64,000 nucleotides of DNA from SCRA01 sp035533275 (GTDB taxonomy: Bacteria > Vulcanimicrobiota > Vulcanimicrobiia > Vulcanimicrobiales > SCRA01): assembly GCA_035533275.1 (NCBI GenBank), contig DATLUD010000034.1:31827-95826 (forward strand), read 5' to 3'. Shown in pieces: positions 26,001 through 34,415 of the stretch (position 1 is the stretch's first letter; each line of letters opens with the position of its first letter). Made by a program: the position numbers and the translations under genes. The notes under the pieces are model-generated. The model had not been told where the DNA came from. It did not search any database and saw only the letters and a program-made list of their open reading frames with translations.

Positions 26001-26236
26001 TCTCGCGCATGGCCGCGATCGTCGCCGGCGAGAGCCTGCCGAAGGGCTCGCAAGATCTGGCGCGCGGCGAGCTGGAGCGCGGCATGCGGCGCATCGGCGA
26101 CCTCTGCGGAGCCTTGCGCGACGGACGCGCCGGCTACCGCCCCGTGCCGGGCAACGCCTGCCGAACCTGCGCGTTCAATCGTGCCTGCGACAAGGCGGCG
26201 TCCGAGGACGGCGAGGAGCAGAGCGATGGCGAGTGA
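23021..26236 (+). CDS. UvrD-like helicase with C-terminal RecB-like Fe-S nuclease (AdnA/AddA-B type), first subunit
   Basis: 1071 residues from GTG. SF1A motor: Walker A GPGTGKT (30-36), Walker B VFVDELQDTDAAE near 240, motif III GDPNQSIYRF and motif VI FYVACTRASEQ, all intact. The C-terminal PD-(D/E)XK nuclease has GRIDRVDELAGALVVRDYKTS near 910-930. A lone cysteine (YLRCPRQFFF, about 773) and CRTCAFNRAC (about 1046-1055) form the four-cysteine Fe-S staple of AddB-type nucleases. It overlaps the next gene by 11 bases. Together they resemble AdnAB or AddAB and should resect double-strand breaks. A TAGGCT seven bases before the GTG may be a leaderless-type promoter. Confidence 0.87.
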   Translation: MTSKAQPIDLYERQREAIDYRGGHLLLLAGPGTGKTETLVHRAAALINEARDAGAQQPEILMLTFARKAARQMRERVASRIVAGGRVPVCSTFHAFALHVVDRSRPRALGELGMLTPAKERLLVERVCGDAAPRLAAALGGFTEPGLRSKRFAGDLANLIGRCKQERLGPAELARAVRSLKGDGGAGQESTGEALATIAALYAQYELARAELALRDFRDLVNDAIAALQREPLRYAHVFVDELQDTDAAELRLLELLVAAGARLTAVGDPNQSIYRFRSASPAAIDDARAAFTPHEIALDQNRRCPEAIVTAANRLAEPPPAGHPLDPPEPVLSRESLTFSVVTHAGSVRWHRFADAAEEAAGIAREIRRLVGAPRADGSGPLRYRDVAVILRAPERHAERIAIALRREGMPVVRSGASAFLGDLAVDFVLTHLRALAEPLDAERLHRLLSSPVVGVPARMLRIAARRLVGRGADPDALALSQDLLPAERERVARFAAGFREIAARWRAAGARDLVREIARVHRLSEAIVAQSSEEAQRASAARLQALIDLADDVDAVVRAGAAEQLVHSARELFDLVAEDEAAPEIDGVAILSMHAAKGLEFPVAFLPAAVRGELPSPPRPDPLLDDEMQQALFHHAGLPPPPTAEEQLDEELRLFYVACTRASEQLIVTGYAQAEGAPVADSAFVARLGLGARDGEGQALPDPLPADAPLDDLTRDLALRAVAGRGGDVALAGLSAAARRIVTDAAAPAPQPPASPPYTGDAFSPRALETYLRCPRQFFFAYVARAEGDERESPRALLGTVLHEALAALHRAHPEGERLREQGWEGVYALLEPGIAAALERRRRRDPESVPPPESALCAGIVARAREYAANYARWLCARPESFAVRETEVAVAFTVTGGDGRAHPFRGRIDRVDELAGALVVRDYKTSREHPFASSFRKLADAEELPLGGVDGAVQLPLYALAIEQSRPGTRVAALDLLFLRGSKHDEGTAFSRMAAIVAGESLPKGSQDLARGELERGMRRIGDLCGALRDGRAGYRPVPGNACRTCAFNRACDKAASEDGEEQSDGE

Positions 26237-29200
26237 GCAGCAGGAGCGCATCGTCCGTCACGACCTCGGCGCGCCGCTGGTCGTCATCGCGGGAGCCGGG
26301 AGCGGCAAGACCACCACGGTCGTCGAGCGGATCCGTTACCTGGTGCGCGAACGCCGTGTCGACCCCGCGCGCATCCTCGCCGTCTCGTTCTCGCGGAGCG
26401 CCGCCGGCGAGTTGTCCGAGCGCCTCCACGCCGCCCTCGGCAGGCGGGCCGACGCGATCTCGGTCTCCACGTTCCACGCCTTCTGCCTGGACGTCTTGCA
26501 GCGCCGGGCCTATCGCGCCGGCATCGACCCCGATCTGCGCGTGCTCGACGAGAGCGCCGCGCTCACGCGCTTCTACGGCGTCTACCGGGAGTTGCGCGAC
26601 GGCCGCTTGGGCGTCGAGATGCCGCGGTCGATCGATCTGCTCGACGAGCGCTCGCTGCACGTGCTCTACGGTCTGGTCACCACGCTCTTGGAGGAAGGCC
26701 TGGGCCCCGAGGAGCTCGTCGCGCGCGAGCGCGAGGTGCGCGCCTCGCTGCTCCCTCCGCGTGGCGACCCGCCGCCGATCTCCGTCGACGGGGCGATGAA
26801 GGACGGCTTCTACCGGCGCAAGACGCCGACGGCGAACGTCGGCGATCCGAAGGCCGACGAGGCGCGCGAGCGGCTCCACCTCGCTCCCGGGCGCGCGACG
26901 CTGACGGGGCAGCTCGACGATGAGCGCCGCTTGGCGGTCATGCTCGCCGCGCTCCTGCGGCGCTTCGACGCCGTGCTCGCCGAGCACGACGAGGTGACGT
27001 ATGCCCATCTGGTGGCGCAAGTGGATCGCCTGCTCGACGACCCCCGTCACCGGGCCGCCATTCGCGGCCGCTACGACCACTGCATCGTTGACGAGTATCA
27101 GGACACCAACGCGGCCCAGCAGCGGCTGATCCAGCACATCTTCGACGAGCGTCTGACCGGCGTGATGCTGGTCGGCGACCCGCGCCAATCGATCTACGGC
27201 TTTCGCAACGCGCGCCCGGAGGAGATCGAGCGCCTCGCCCGCAGCCACGGCCGCGCCGGCATCGACGACAACTACCGCTCGCGCCAGCCGATCCTCGATG
27301 CCGCCTGGGAGTCCCTGCGCGAGCAGCGTCCCGACGATCCGCGCTTGGTCCAGCGACGCGACGTTGAGCTCGACGGCGCCGAGACCACCTGCATCGCCGT
27401 CGCGTACTCGGGGCGCTCGGCGGCGCCCGCGCGCGTGCGCGAGGCGGAAGTGGTCGCCGGCGAGATCGCGCGCTTGGCGGCGGAGGAAGGCACGCCCTAC
27501 GGAGAGATCGCGATCCTGTTGCGGGGCAAGCCGCATGCGCGCGAGTACGTGGAGGCCCTGGCGCGGCGCGGCATTCCCGCCCGCACCAGCGGCGGCGTCG
27601 GATTCTACGGCACGCCCGAGATCGAGGAGGCCCTGGCGTGGCTGCGCGTCGCGGACGACCCGACCGACGACGCGGCGCTGCTGCGCGTCCTGCGCTGCGG
27701 CGTCGTCGGCGTCAACGAGGCGGCGATCGCAACGCTGACCGCCGCCTCGCGCGCGGAGGGCGGCACCGGCCAAGGCCGCGTCGATCCCGGCGTGCGTCTC
27801 GCGCGCGCGGCCCTGGTGGATCCTCTCCCCGCGACGCTCGATGCGCCAACCCGCGCGCGCCTCGAGACGCTGCGCGCCATCTCCGAAGAGGTCGCCGGCG
27901 TGCCGGCCCTGCCGCTGGCGGAGGGCGTCGCCCTCACGCTGCGCGCGAGCGGGCTGGAGCACCTCTACGCTCTGCGCGCGGACGAGGATCCCGTCGAACG
28001 CCAAGCGGTGGCCAACCTGCGCCGCCTGGAAGAGATCGCGCAGTCGTTCGCGCGCACCACGCCCGACGCGCGCATCGCGGACTTCCTGCGCTACCTCGAC
28101 GCCCTCAACGAGGTGGCCTTCGACGAGCGCGAGGCCGACCCGCCCGCCGGCGACGCGGTCACCATCGCCACGATCCACTGGGCCAAGGGGCGCGAGTGGC
28201 GGGCCGTCTTCGTGGCCGACGTGGGCAAGAACGTCTTCCCCGTGAAGCGTCCGCCGCGCGGCGTGCTCTGGGACTTCCGCGAGCGCGCGCTGATCGTGAC
28301 CCACGACCCCGCCGGAGCGCCGACCTATCATGCGCTGCGCGCGCGCTACGGCTTACAGGGCAAGGCCGAACGCGACCGCTGGCTCGAGGAGGCACGGGGC
28401 GAGGAGGAGCGGCTCTTCTACGTCGCGCTGACGCGCGCCCGGGACCGCGTCTACGTCTGCGGCCCGGAGTCCCTGCACAAGAACGGCGAGCACGGGCGAT
28501 CGCCCTTTCTCGAGCGCTTTCGCGGACTCGAAGGCGTTCGATTGATCGAGATCGCCGTCGACGGGGCGGCCGGCGAGGAGGAGACGCCACCCGCGGCGCA
28601 GGCTCGCGTTGCGCAGCCCTCGCTCTTCGCGCGGGACGGGGGCGAACTGGCGGCGCTGATCGCGGAGCGGGGCGAGCACGACGCGGCGATGCGGATCGCA
28701 GCGGCGGCGGGGACGGGCGCCCCCGGCGAGGAGCGCGCCCTCTCGTTCACCGCGCTCGACGCGTTCGCCGCCTGCCCGGCGCTCTACCGGTACCGCTATG
28801 CGCTCCGCCTCCCCGAGTTGGGCGAGGAGGCGATCTACGGAGAGCATCTGGATCTGGGAGCCGGCGCCTACGGAACGCTGATCCACGCGGCGCTCGAGCG
28901 CTACCAGCACGAGCGGATGAGCGGCGACGAGCAACCGGATCTCATGGCGGCGCTCGACGCGGCGATCGACGACGCGGGCTTGCGCACGCGCATCGGGACC
29001 CGCGCCGCCGAGGCCCGGAACACGCTGCGGGCGTACCTCGCCCACCCGCTGGCGCACGCGCGTCCGCTGGGCGTGGAGGTTGCCTTCACCATCGAGCTGG
29101 CCGGGACGGCGATCACCGGCGCCATCGACTTCGTGGGGGAGCTTGACGGGCGGCCCGTCATCGTCGACTACAAGACCGGCTCCGGACCGCTCGATCACTA

Positions 29201-29474
29201 TGGCCTCCAGCTCGCGATCTATCGCGAGGCCGCATACCGGCTCTACGGCGGCCGCGACTGGGAGCCGATGCTGCTGATCCTGCGCGACGGCGAGGTGCGC
29301 GAGGCGCGTCTCCCCGCGGTCGACGCCGAAGCCGCCGTCGCCACGCTGGTGGCGCGTCTCGCCGAGCGGCGCTGGGAGCCGGCCCCCGGCGACATCTGCC
29401 GCGTCTGCCCGTACCGCGGCCAGCCCTGCCGCGCCTACGCGCGCGCGGAGATAGAGGGATTCCCTACACGATGA
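26226..29474 (+). CDS. UvrD-like helicase with C-terminal RecB-like Fe-S nuclease, second subunit
   Basis: 1082 residues from ATG at 26226, inside the end of the previous gene. SF1A motor: GAGSGKTT (23-30), CIVDEYQDTNAAQQ (about 285-298), VGDPRQSIYGFRNA, motif V ATIHWAKGREW and motif VI FYVALTRARDR. The nuclease domain has GAIDFVGELDGRPVIVDYKTG near 965-985, and the Fe-S cysteines are FAACPALYRY (about 848) and CRVCPYRGQPC (about 1057-1068). Both members of the pair therefore retain an intact motor and an intact nuclease, as in mycobacterial AdnAB and unlike AddAB or RecBCD, where one motor or nuclease is usually degenerate. Convergent with the next gene by 11 bases. Confidence 0.87.
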   Translation: MASEQQERIVRHDLGAPLVVIAGAGSGKTTTVVERIRYLVRERRVDPARILAVSFSRSAAGELSERLHAALGRRADAISVSTFHAFCLDVLQRRAYRAGIDPDLRVLDESAALTRFYGVYRELRDGRLGVEMPRSIDLLDERSLHVLYGLVTTLLEEGLGPEELVAREREVRASLLPPRGDPPPISVDGAMKDGFYRRKTPTANVGDPKADEARERLHLAPGRATLTGQLDDERRLAVMLAALLRRFDAVLAEHDEVTYAHLVAQVDRLLDDPRHRAAIRGRYDHCIVDEYQDTNAAQQRLIQHIFDERLTGVMLVGDPRQSIYGFRNARPEEIERLARSHGRAGIDDNYRSRQPILDAAWESLREQRPDDPRLVQRRDVELDGAETTCIAVAYSGRSAAPARVREAEVVAGEIARLAAEEGTPYGEIAILLRGKPHAREYVEALARRGIPARTSGGVGFYGTPEIEEALAWLRVADDPTDDAALLRVLRCGVVGVNEAAIATLTAASRAEGGTGQGRVDPGVRLARAALVDPLPATLDAPTRARLETLRAISEEVAGVPALPLAEGVALTLRASGLEHLYALRADEDPVERQAVANLRRLEEIAQSFARTTPDARIADFLRYLDALNEVAFDEREADPPAGDAVTIATIHWAKGREWRAVFVADVGKNVFPVKRPPRGVLWDFRERALIVTHDPAGAPTYHALRARYGLQGKAERDRWLEEARGEEERLFYVALTRARDRVYVCGPESLHKNGEHGRSPFLERFRGLEGVRLIEIAVDGAAGEEETPPAAQARVAQPSLFARDGGELAALIAERGEHDAAMRIAAAAGTGAPGEERALSFTALDAFAACPALYRYRYALRLPELGEEAIYGEHLDLGAGAYGTLIHAALERYQHERMSGDEQPDLMAALDAAIDDAGLRTRIGTRAAEARNTLRAYLAHPLAHARPLGVEVAFTIELAGTAITGAIDFVGELDGRPVIVDYKTGSGPLDHYGLQLAIYREAAYRLYGGRDWEPMLLILRDGEVREARLPAVDAEAAVATLVARLAERRWEPAPGDICRVCPYRGQPCRAYARAEIEGFPTR

Positions 29475-30423
29475 GCGTCGCCAGGCGCTCCATGTCCACG
29501 TTCCCGCCGCTGACGACGATGCCCACCTTCTTGCCGGCGATCTCCGCCTTGCGGTAGAGCGCCGCCGCCAGCGGCGTGGCGCCGGAGGGCTCCGCGAGCA
29601 GCTTTCCGCGCTCGAGCAGGAAGCGCAGGGCCTCGCGCGTCTCATCCTCCGAGACCAGCACGATGCCCGCCGCGAGGTCTCGCACGATCGGCCAGGTCAG
29701 GCGCCCGGGCGACGTGGTCTGCATCCCGTCGGCGATCGTCTTGGGCACCTCGATCTCCACGCGCTCGCCGCGCTGCCACGACTGCCACCAATCGTTGCCC
29801 GCTTCCGTCTCCACGCCGTAGACGCGGATGCCGGGACGCATCGCCGTGGCGGCGACCACGGAGCCGGAGAGCAGTCCCCCTCCGCCCACGGGAACGAAGA
29901 TCACGTCGAGGTCGGGGACGTCCTCGAGCAGCTCGAGCACCGCCGTGCCTTGGCCGGCCATGATGCGCGGATCGTCGTACGGCGGGATCAGCGTGGCCCC
30001 CGTCTCCGCCTGCACCTTCCGCGCCACGTCCTCGCGATTCACCTGGTAGCGGTCGTAGAGCACGACGTTCGCGCCATACCCTCTCGTGGCCGCCAACTTG
30101 GCCTTGGGGGCGTCGGTCGGCATCACGATCGTCGCCGCGATGCCCAGCAGCTTGGCGGCGAGCGCCACGCCCTGGGCGTGGTTCCCCGAGGAGAAGGCGA
30201 GCACCCCGGCCGCACGCTCCTCCGGCGAGAGCTGGGCGAGCGCGTTGTAGGCGCCCCGGAACTTGAAGGCGCCGACCCGCTGCAGGTTCTCGCACTTCAG
30301 ATACAGTGAAGCCCCCGCGCGCTCGTCGAGCGCGCGCACGCGCATCACCGGGGTGCGGTGCGCCACGCCGGCCAGGCGGTCCGAGGCCGCGCGGACGTCC
30401 TGGATGGTGATCGCGTGCTGCAT
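29464..30423 (-). CDS. PLP-dependent threonine dehydratase / serine racemase-like enzyme
   Basis: 319 residues. Fold-type II PLP enzyme: Schiff-base Lys54 in FKFRGAYNAL, SSGNHAQGVA (78-87), and the tetraglycine loop VGGGGLLSG near residue 180. The length matches catabolic threonine dehydratase or serine racemase without an ACT regulatory domain. It converts L-threonine to 2-oxobutyrate and ammonia, or racemises serine; sequence alone does not decide. Its 3' end overlaps the helicase-nuclease gene, and it follows the MntP-like gene by four bases, so those two are co-transcribed. Confidence 0.85.
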   Translation of the reverse strand: MQHAITIQDVRAASDRLAGVAHRTPVMRVRALDERAGASLYLKCENLQRVGAFKFRGAYNALAQLSPEERAAGVLAFSSGNHAQGVALAAKLLGIAATIVMPTDAPKAKLAATRGYGANVVLYDRYQVNREDVARKVQAETGATLIPPYDDPRIMAGQGTAVLELLEDVPDLDVIFVPVGGGGLLSGSVVAATAMRPGIRVYGVETEAGNDWWQSWQRGERVEIEVPKTIADGMQTTSPGRLTWPIVRDLAAGIVLVSEDETREALRFLLERGKLLAEPSGATPLAAALYRKAEIAGKKVGIVVSGGNVDMERLATLIV

Positions 30424-30427
30424 GTCG

Positions 30428-30997
30428 CTAGTGTCCTCCGTAGATGTGTTGCACGGCGAAGAGCACCGCCAGCACCACCAGCACCACGCCGGCGGCGCGC
30501 TCGGCGCCCTCCTCGAAATGCGCGCCCAACCGGGCGCCGAACGCCAAACCTGCCAAGGTGAAGACCACCGTGCTGAACGCGACGACCACCAGCATCTCCA
30601 CGATCGGGAGGTGCAGCGACGGCATCGAGAAGCCCACGCCCAGCGAGTCGAGGCTGATCGAGAGCGAGGCCACCAGCAGCCCCGCGCCCGTATCGGTGCG
30701 AAATGCCTTGGACTCGCGTTCCGTGAAGCTCTCTCGGACCATCAGGATGCCGAGGACGGCCAGGACGGCGAAGCCCAGGTAGGCCGCCACCTCCCCCGCG
30801 ACCTTGCCCAGCCCCGATCCCAGCAGCACGCCGATGACCTGCATGGAGATCTCGGCCAACGAGAAGGCGATGCCGATGCGGACTCTCGCCCGCCAAGGAA
30901 CCCCCGCGATGCCGATGCCGGTGGCGACGGCCAGCACGTCGAGCCCGATCGCCGCGGCCACCGCCAAGATCTTGACCGTCGTCCCGAGGTCAAACAT
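30428..30997 (-). CDS. MntP-like (DUF204) manganese efflux family membrane protein
   Basis: 189 residues with six predicted transmembrane helices in two halves. The two family signatures repeat: AIGLDVLAVATGIGI (16-30) and SISLDSLGVGFSMP in the second half, each with the conserved aspartate in a helix. MntP exports Mn2+. Only 40 bases separate its start from the divergent thioesterase, too few for a yybP-ykoY Mn riboswitch, so regulation must be at the promoter. The pairing with a PLP enzyme gene is odd. Confidence 0.8.
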   Translation of the reverse strand: MFDLGTTVKILAVAAAIGLDVLAVATGIGIAGVPWRARVRIGIAFSLAEISMQVIGVLLGSGLGKVAGEVAAYLGFAVLAVLGILMVRESFTERESKAFRTDTGAGLLVASLSISLDSLGVGFSMPSLHLPIVEMLVVVAFSTVVFTLAGLAFGARLGAHFEEGAERAAGVVLVVLAVLFAVQHIYGGH

Positions 30998-31037
30998 AGA
31001 GGGCTCGGTTGCGCGACGGGGAGAACGGATTCCTGGT

Positions 31038-31508
31038 ATGCTCCAACCGTTCGAACCCGGCGGACGAGAGGCATGGCTGGCCGCGTTCCGTCAGGCCGTC
31101 GAGATCCGTCCGCGCTACTGCGAGACCGACCAGGTGGGTCACGTCAGCAACACGTCGTACGGCCTCTACTTCGAGCAGGCTCGTTTGGCGTACGCGCGCG
31201 CGGCCCGCATCGATGAACCGCGCGGCCGCCTGAGCCTGGACCACGTTGCAGCCGAGATCACCATGCGCTTCGTCGCGCCGTGCTACTACGACGAGGCGCT
31301 GCGCGTCCTGACCCGCTGCGTCCGCCTGGGGCGCTCGAGTCTGGAGCTGGAGCAGGCGATCGTGGGACCCGACGGAACGCTGCGCACCGTCTCGCGCACC
31401 GCGGCCGTCTCGTACGACTTCGACGCCGACCGGAGCCGGCCGTGGAGCGAGGCGCAGCGCGCGGGTGTGCGAGCGCTCGAGGGGCGAGAGATCGAGGAGG
31501 CTTCCTGA
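31038..31508 (+). CDS. Acyl-CoA thioesterase (YbgC/4HBT family)
   Basis: 156 residues from ATG at 31038. Hotdog-fold 4HBT domain with the YbgC signature RYCETDQVGHVSNTSYGLYFE: catalytic aspartate about residue 31. It hydrolyses short or aromatic acyl-CoA. It is followed two bases later by an aryl-CoA ligase gene, which suggests a paired activation and release step in aromatic-acid metabolism. The first 20 residues are unusual for the family, so the true start may be slightly later. Confidence 0.82.
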   Translation: MLQPFEPGGREAWLAAFRQAVEIRPRYCETDQVGHVSNTSYGLYFEQARLAYARAARIDEPRGRLSLDHVAAEITMRFVAPCYYDEALRVLTRCVRLGRSSLELEQAIVGPDGTLRTVSRTAAVSYDFDADRSRPWSEAQRAGVRALEGREIEEAS

Positions 31509-31510
31509 TC

Positions 31511-33073
31511 ATGCGCGCAGCCGATCGTCTTGGGGAGCGCTTCAACGCCGCGTGGTGGTTCGTGGGACGCCACGTGGCCGAGGGCCGCGGCGATCACGCC
31601 GCCATCGTCTCCGACGACGGCGACCTCTCGTATGCCAAGCTCGACGACGACGTGCGCCGCTTCGCCACGGTGCTGCGCAACGAGGGCGTTCATCGCGGTG
31701 AGCGCGTCGCCCTGATCCTGCCGGACACGCGCGCTTGGGCCGTGGCCTTCTGGGGAACGCTGGCCGCCGGCGCCGTGGCGGTGCCCCTGAACACGCTGCT
31801 CAAGCCGGAGGAGTACCGCGCGATCCTGGGCGATTGCGATGCCCGCATCGCCATCGTCGATCCCGCGATCGTCGACCGCGCGGCACTCGAGGTCGACGGC
31901 TGCGCCGCGTGGGACGGCGCCCATCTGCTGGGGCGAGTCGCCCTCGCCAAGCCGCGCGACGGCTACGCGCAGACCCACCGCGACGCGTTCGCCTTCTTCT
32001 TATACTCCAGCGGCACCACCGGCGAGCCCAAGGGCGTGGTGCACCTCCACCACGACGCCTGGGTCTGCGCCCGCACGTACGGCGAGAAGATCCTGCGCGT
32101 GCGCCCGAGCGACCGCGCCTTCAGCGTCGCCAAGCTCTTCTTCGCCTACGGACTGGGCAACGCGCAGTACTTTCCCATGGACGTCGGCGCCGCGTGCATC
32201 CTGTACGCCGGGCGCCCCGCGCCGCAGTCGATCTTCGAGCAGGTGGAGCGTCACCGGCCCACGCTCTTCTTCGGCGTGCCGACCGGATACGCGCAGATGC
32301 TGGCCGCGATGGACGCGGGAGCGAAGCCCGACTTCTCGAGCGTGCGCGCCTGCGTGAGCGCCGGCGAGGCGCTCCCCGCCCCGATCTTCGAGCGCTGGCG
32401 CGACCGTACGGGATTGGAGATCCTCGACGGCATCGGATCCACCGAGATCTGTCACATCTTCCTCTCCAACACGCCGGGCGCGTGCCGGCCCGGATCGAGC
32501 GGACACCCCGTGCCCGGCTACCGCGTGCGCATCGTCGACGACGACGGGCGCGACATCGGCGGCGAGGGCGTCGGCGATCTTCTCGTGGAAGGCGACTCGA
32601 CGATGGCGCTCTACTGGAACAAGCACGAGCGGACCAAGGCCGTGCTCGAGGGCTCCTGGATCCGCACGGGCGACAAGTACCACCGCGACGCCGACGGCTA
32701 CTACTGGCACTCCGGGCGCAGCGACGACATGCTGAAGGTGGGCGGCATCTGGGTCTCGCCCGTCGAGGTCGAGGCCGCGCTCACCGCGCACGATGCCGTG
32801 CTGGAGTGCGCCGTGGTGGGGCGCGAGGACGACGACGGCCTGGTGAAGCCGCATGCCTTCGTCGTGGTCAAGGATGGGGCCGCGAAGCCGACGGAGGGCG
32901 AGCTCCAAGCGTTCGTGAAGGCGCGGCTCGCGCCGTACAAGTATCCGCGCTGGGTCACCTTCCTCGACGCGTTGCCCAAGACGGCGACGGGCAAGATCCG
33001 GCGCTTCCAGCTGCGGGCGCAGTTCCAACCCGGCCAACCGGCGGGACGCCACCTCGGCCACCTCCCTACTTGA
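31511..33073 (+). CDS. Benzoate-CoA-ligase-like acyl-CoA synthetase
   Basis: 520 residues from ATG. ANL superfamily: P-loop YSSGTTGEPKG (165-175), GSTEICHIFLS (A5 region), HSGRSDDMLKVGGIWVSPVE and the C-terminal catalytic Lys in KTATGKIRRF. The order AKLFFAYGLGNAQYFPM and the ICHIFLSN segment are typical of benzoate- and 4-hydroxybenzoate-CoA ligases. It activates an aromatic acid with ATP and CoA. Aromatic degradation is supported by the nearby thioesterase and the CoA-transferase relic, but no ring-oxidising enzyme is encoded here. Confidence 0.87.
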   Translation: MRAADRLGERFNAAWWFVGRHVAEGRGDHAAIVSDDGDLSYAKLDDDVRRFATVLRNEGVHRGERVALILPDTRAWAVAFWGTLAAGAVAVPLNTLLKPEEYRAILGDCDARIAIVDPAIVDRAALEVDGCAAWDGAHLLGRVALAKPRDGYAQTHRDAFAFFLYSSGTTGEPKGVVHLHHDAWVCARTYGEKILRVRPSDRAFSVAKLFFAYGLGNAQYFPMDVGAACILYAGRPAPQSIFEQVERHRPTLFFGVPTGYAQMLAAMDAGAKPDFSSVRACVSAGEALPAPIFERWRDRTGLEILDGIGSTEICHIFLSNTPGACRPGSSGHPVPGYRVRIVDDDGRDIGGEGVGDLLVEGDSTMALYWNKHERTKAVLEGSWIRTGDKYHRDADGYYWHSGRSDDMLKVGGIWVSPVEVEAALTAHDAVLECAVVGREDDDGLVKPHAFVVVKDGAAKPTEGELQAFVKARLAPYKYPRWVTFLDALPKTATGKIRRFQLRAQFQPGQPAGRHLGHLPT

Positions 33074-33074
33074 C

Positions 33075-33310
33075 GTGATGGGTATGCTCCAACGGGGACG
33101 ACGCGATGTGGGCTTTCTGGGCGGCGGCGGCGGCGACATCGCCGCCCACGCCAAGCGCGTGATCTGCGTCATGGATCACGGGCGGCGGAGCGCGCCGCCG
33201 CGGAGACCGGCTTCGCCTTGGACCTGCGCGACGCGACGGAGACGCCGCCGACGTTGGGGGAGCTGCAGGCGGTCCGCCGATTCCATCCCCGGGGTTTCCG
33301 GACCGCGTAA
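33075..33310 (+). pseudogene. Relic of a CoA-transferase beta subunit (glutaconate/3-oxoacid type)
   Basis: The first frame (from 33075) reads RGRRDVGFLGG followed at once by GGGDIAAHAKRVICVMDHG, which are the conserved GGAQID and SGGACDIA...RRVIVIMxH segments of CoA-transferase beta subunits with the sequence between them missing. A different frame (33188-33310) then reads ERAAAETGFALDL, ATETPPTLGELQAVRR and a stop, matching the family C-terminus. So about two thirds of the gene is deleted and it is frameshifted. It lies one base after the ligase stop and probably was the next gene of that operon. Confidence 0.65.
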
Positions 33311-33344
33311 AGTGTCGGCGCGAGTTGCCGAAAGGTAAGGCGAG

Positions 33345-34400
33345 ATGGAGTTTGACGCCAGTATCGTGCGCTGCGGAGTGCCGTTGGTGCCGCAAGAAGG
33401 CGACCCCAACGAAGTCGAGGGCGTCCTCAACCCCGCGTCGGCGCGCGATCGAGACGGCCGCTTGCTCCTCTACCCGCGCTGCGTCGCCGCCGGCAACATC
33501 TCGCGCGTCGGCATCGTGCGCGCCGAGCACGGAACGCTCGAGCGGCTCGGCTACGCGCTGGAGCCCCACGCGCCGTACGAGCTGCGTCCGCATCCGGGCT
33601 ACGGCTGCGAGGACCCGCGCGTCACGTTCATCGCCGCGCTCGACCGCTACGTGATGGCCTACACCGCTTTCGGCCCCGACGGCCCGCGCATCGCCGTGGC
33701 GCTCTCGCCTGACGCCTATCACTGGGAGCGCCTGGGGCGGGTGGACTTCTCCGCCTGCCGCCCTGACGACGGCGACGACAAGGATGCCGCCTTCTTCCCC
33801 GCTCCCGTGCTCTCGCCGGACGGCGTGCTCTCGCTGGCAATGTATCACCGGCCGATGCAGCATCTCTCCGCGGTCGACGGCCGCGACGCCATCCCCATGC
33901 TCCTAGCCCGCGAGCCGCAGGAGCGCGAGTCGATCTCCATCGGATACGTTCCGCTGGACGCCGTCTTGGCGGACCACGCCGCGCTGCTGACGATGCGCGA
34001 GAGCGCGCAGGTGATGAGCCCCAACGGCGCGTGGGGCAAGGTGAAGCTCGGCGCGGGCACGCCCCCCGTGCGCGTGGCGGAGGGCTGGCTGAGCCTCTAT
34101 CACGGCGTCGACGCCACGGCGACCGATGCCGGCTACGACCTGCGCTATGCGGCGGGCGTGGTGATCCACGACGCCGAGCGCCCGGACCGCATCCTCTACC
34201 GATCGCCCGCGCCGATCATGGTCCCCGAGACCGCCCTGGAGCGCAGCGGCATCGTGGCCAACGTCGTCTTCCCGACGGCGATCGATCTGCGGAGCGATCT
34301 CGGCGAGCGCATCTTCGACGTCTACTACGGCATGGCGGACGCGCGCGTGGGGCACGCCCGCATGACGCTCGGCCAAGAGGCTGTCGCTTCCGCCGCCTAG
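33345..34400 (+). CDS. GH130-like glycoside phosphorylase/hydrolase
   Basis: 351 residues from ATG. Five-bladed beta-propeller pattern of GH130 (beta-1,4-mannooligosaccharide phosphorylase and relatives): NPASARDRDGRLLLYPR, the GCEDPRVTFIAALDRYVMAYTAF blade, LGAGTPPVRVAEGWLSLYHG, and PTAIDLRSDLGERIFDVYYGMAD near the end. The acidic residue in the CEDPR motif is present. No signal peptide, so it is cytosolic. Phosphorylase versus hydrolase cannot be decided. It follows the CoA-transferase relic. Confidence 0.82.
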   Translation: MEFDASIVRCGVPLVPQEGDPNEVEGVLNPASARDRDGRLLLYPRCVAAGNISRVGIVRAEHGTLERLGYALEPHAPYELRPHPGYGCEDPRVTFIAALDRYVMAYTAFGPDGPRIAVALSPDAYHWERLGRVDFSACRPDDGDDKDAAFFPAPVLSPDGVLSLAMYHRPMQHLSAVDGRDAIPMLLAREPQERESISIGYVPLDAVLADHAALLTMRESAQVMSPNGAWGKVKLGAGTPPVRVAEGWLSLYHGVDATATDAGYDLRYAAGVVIHDAERPDRILYRSPAPIMVPETALERSGIVANVVFPTAIDLRSDLGERIFDVYYGMADARVGHARMTLGQEAVASAA

Positions 34401-34415
34401 AACACCGGCGTCACC

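Noticed and set aside
30998..31037. Mn-sensing yybP-ykoY riboswitch upstream of the MntP-like gene
   Set aside because: Only 40 bases separate the divergent starts, too short for the aptamer.
31035..33093. A 13-base match GGTATGCTCCAAC at 31035 and again near 33081
   Set aside because: In a 64-kb window several exact 13-mers are expected by chance; no shared function.
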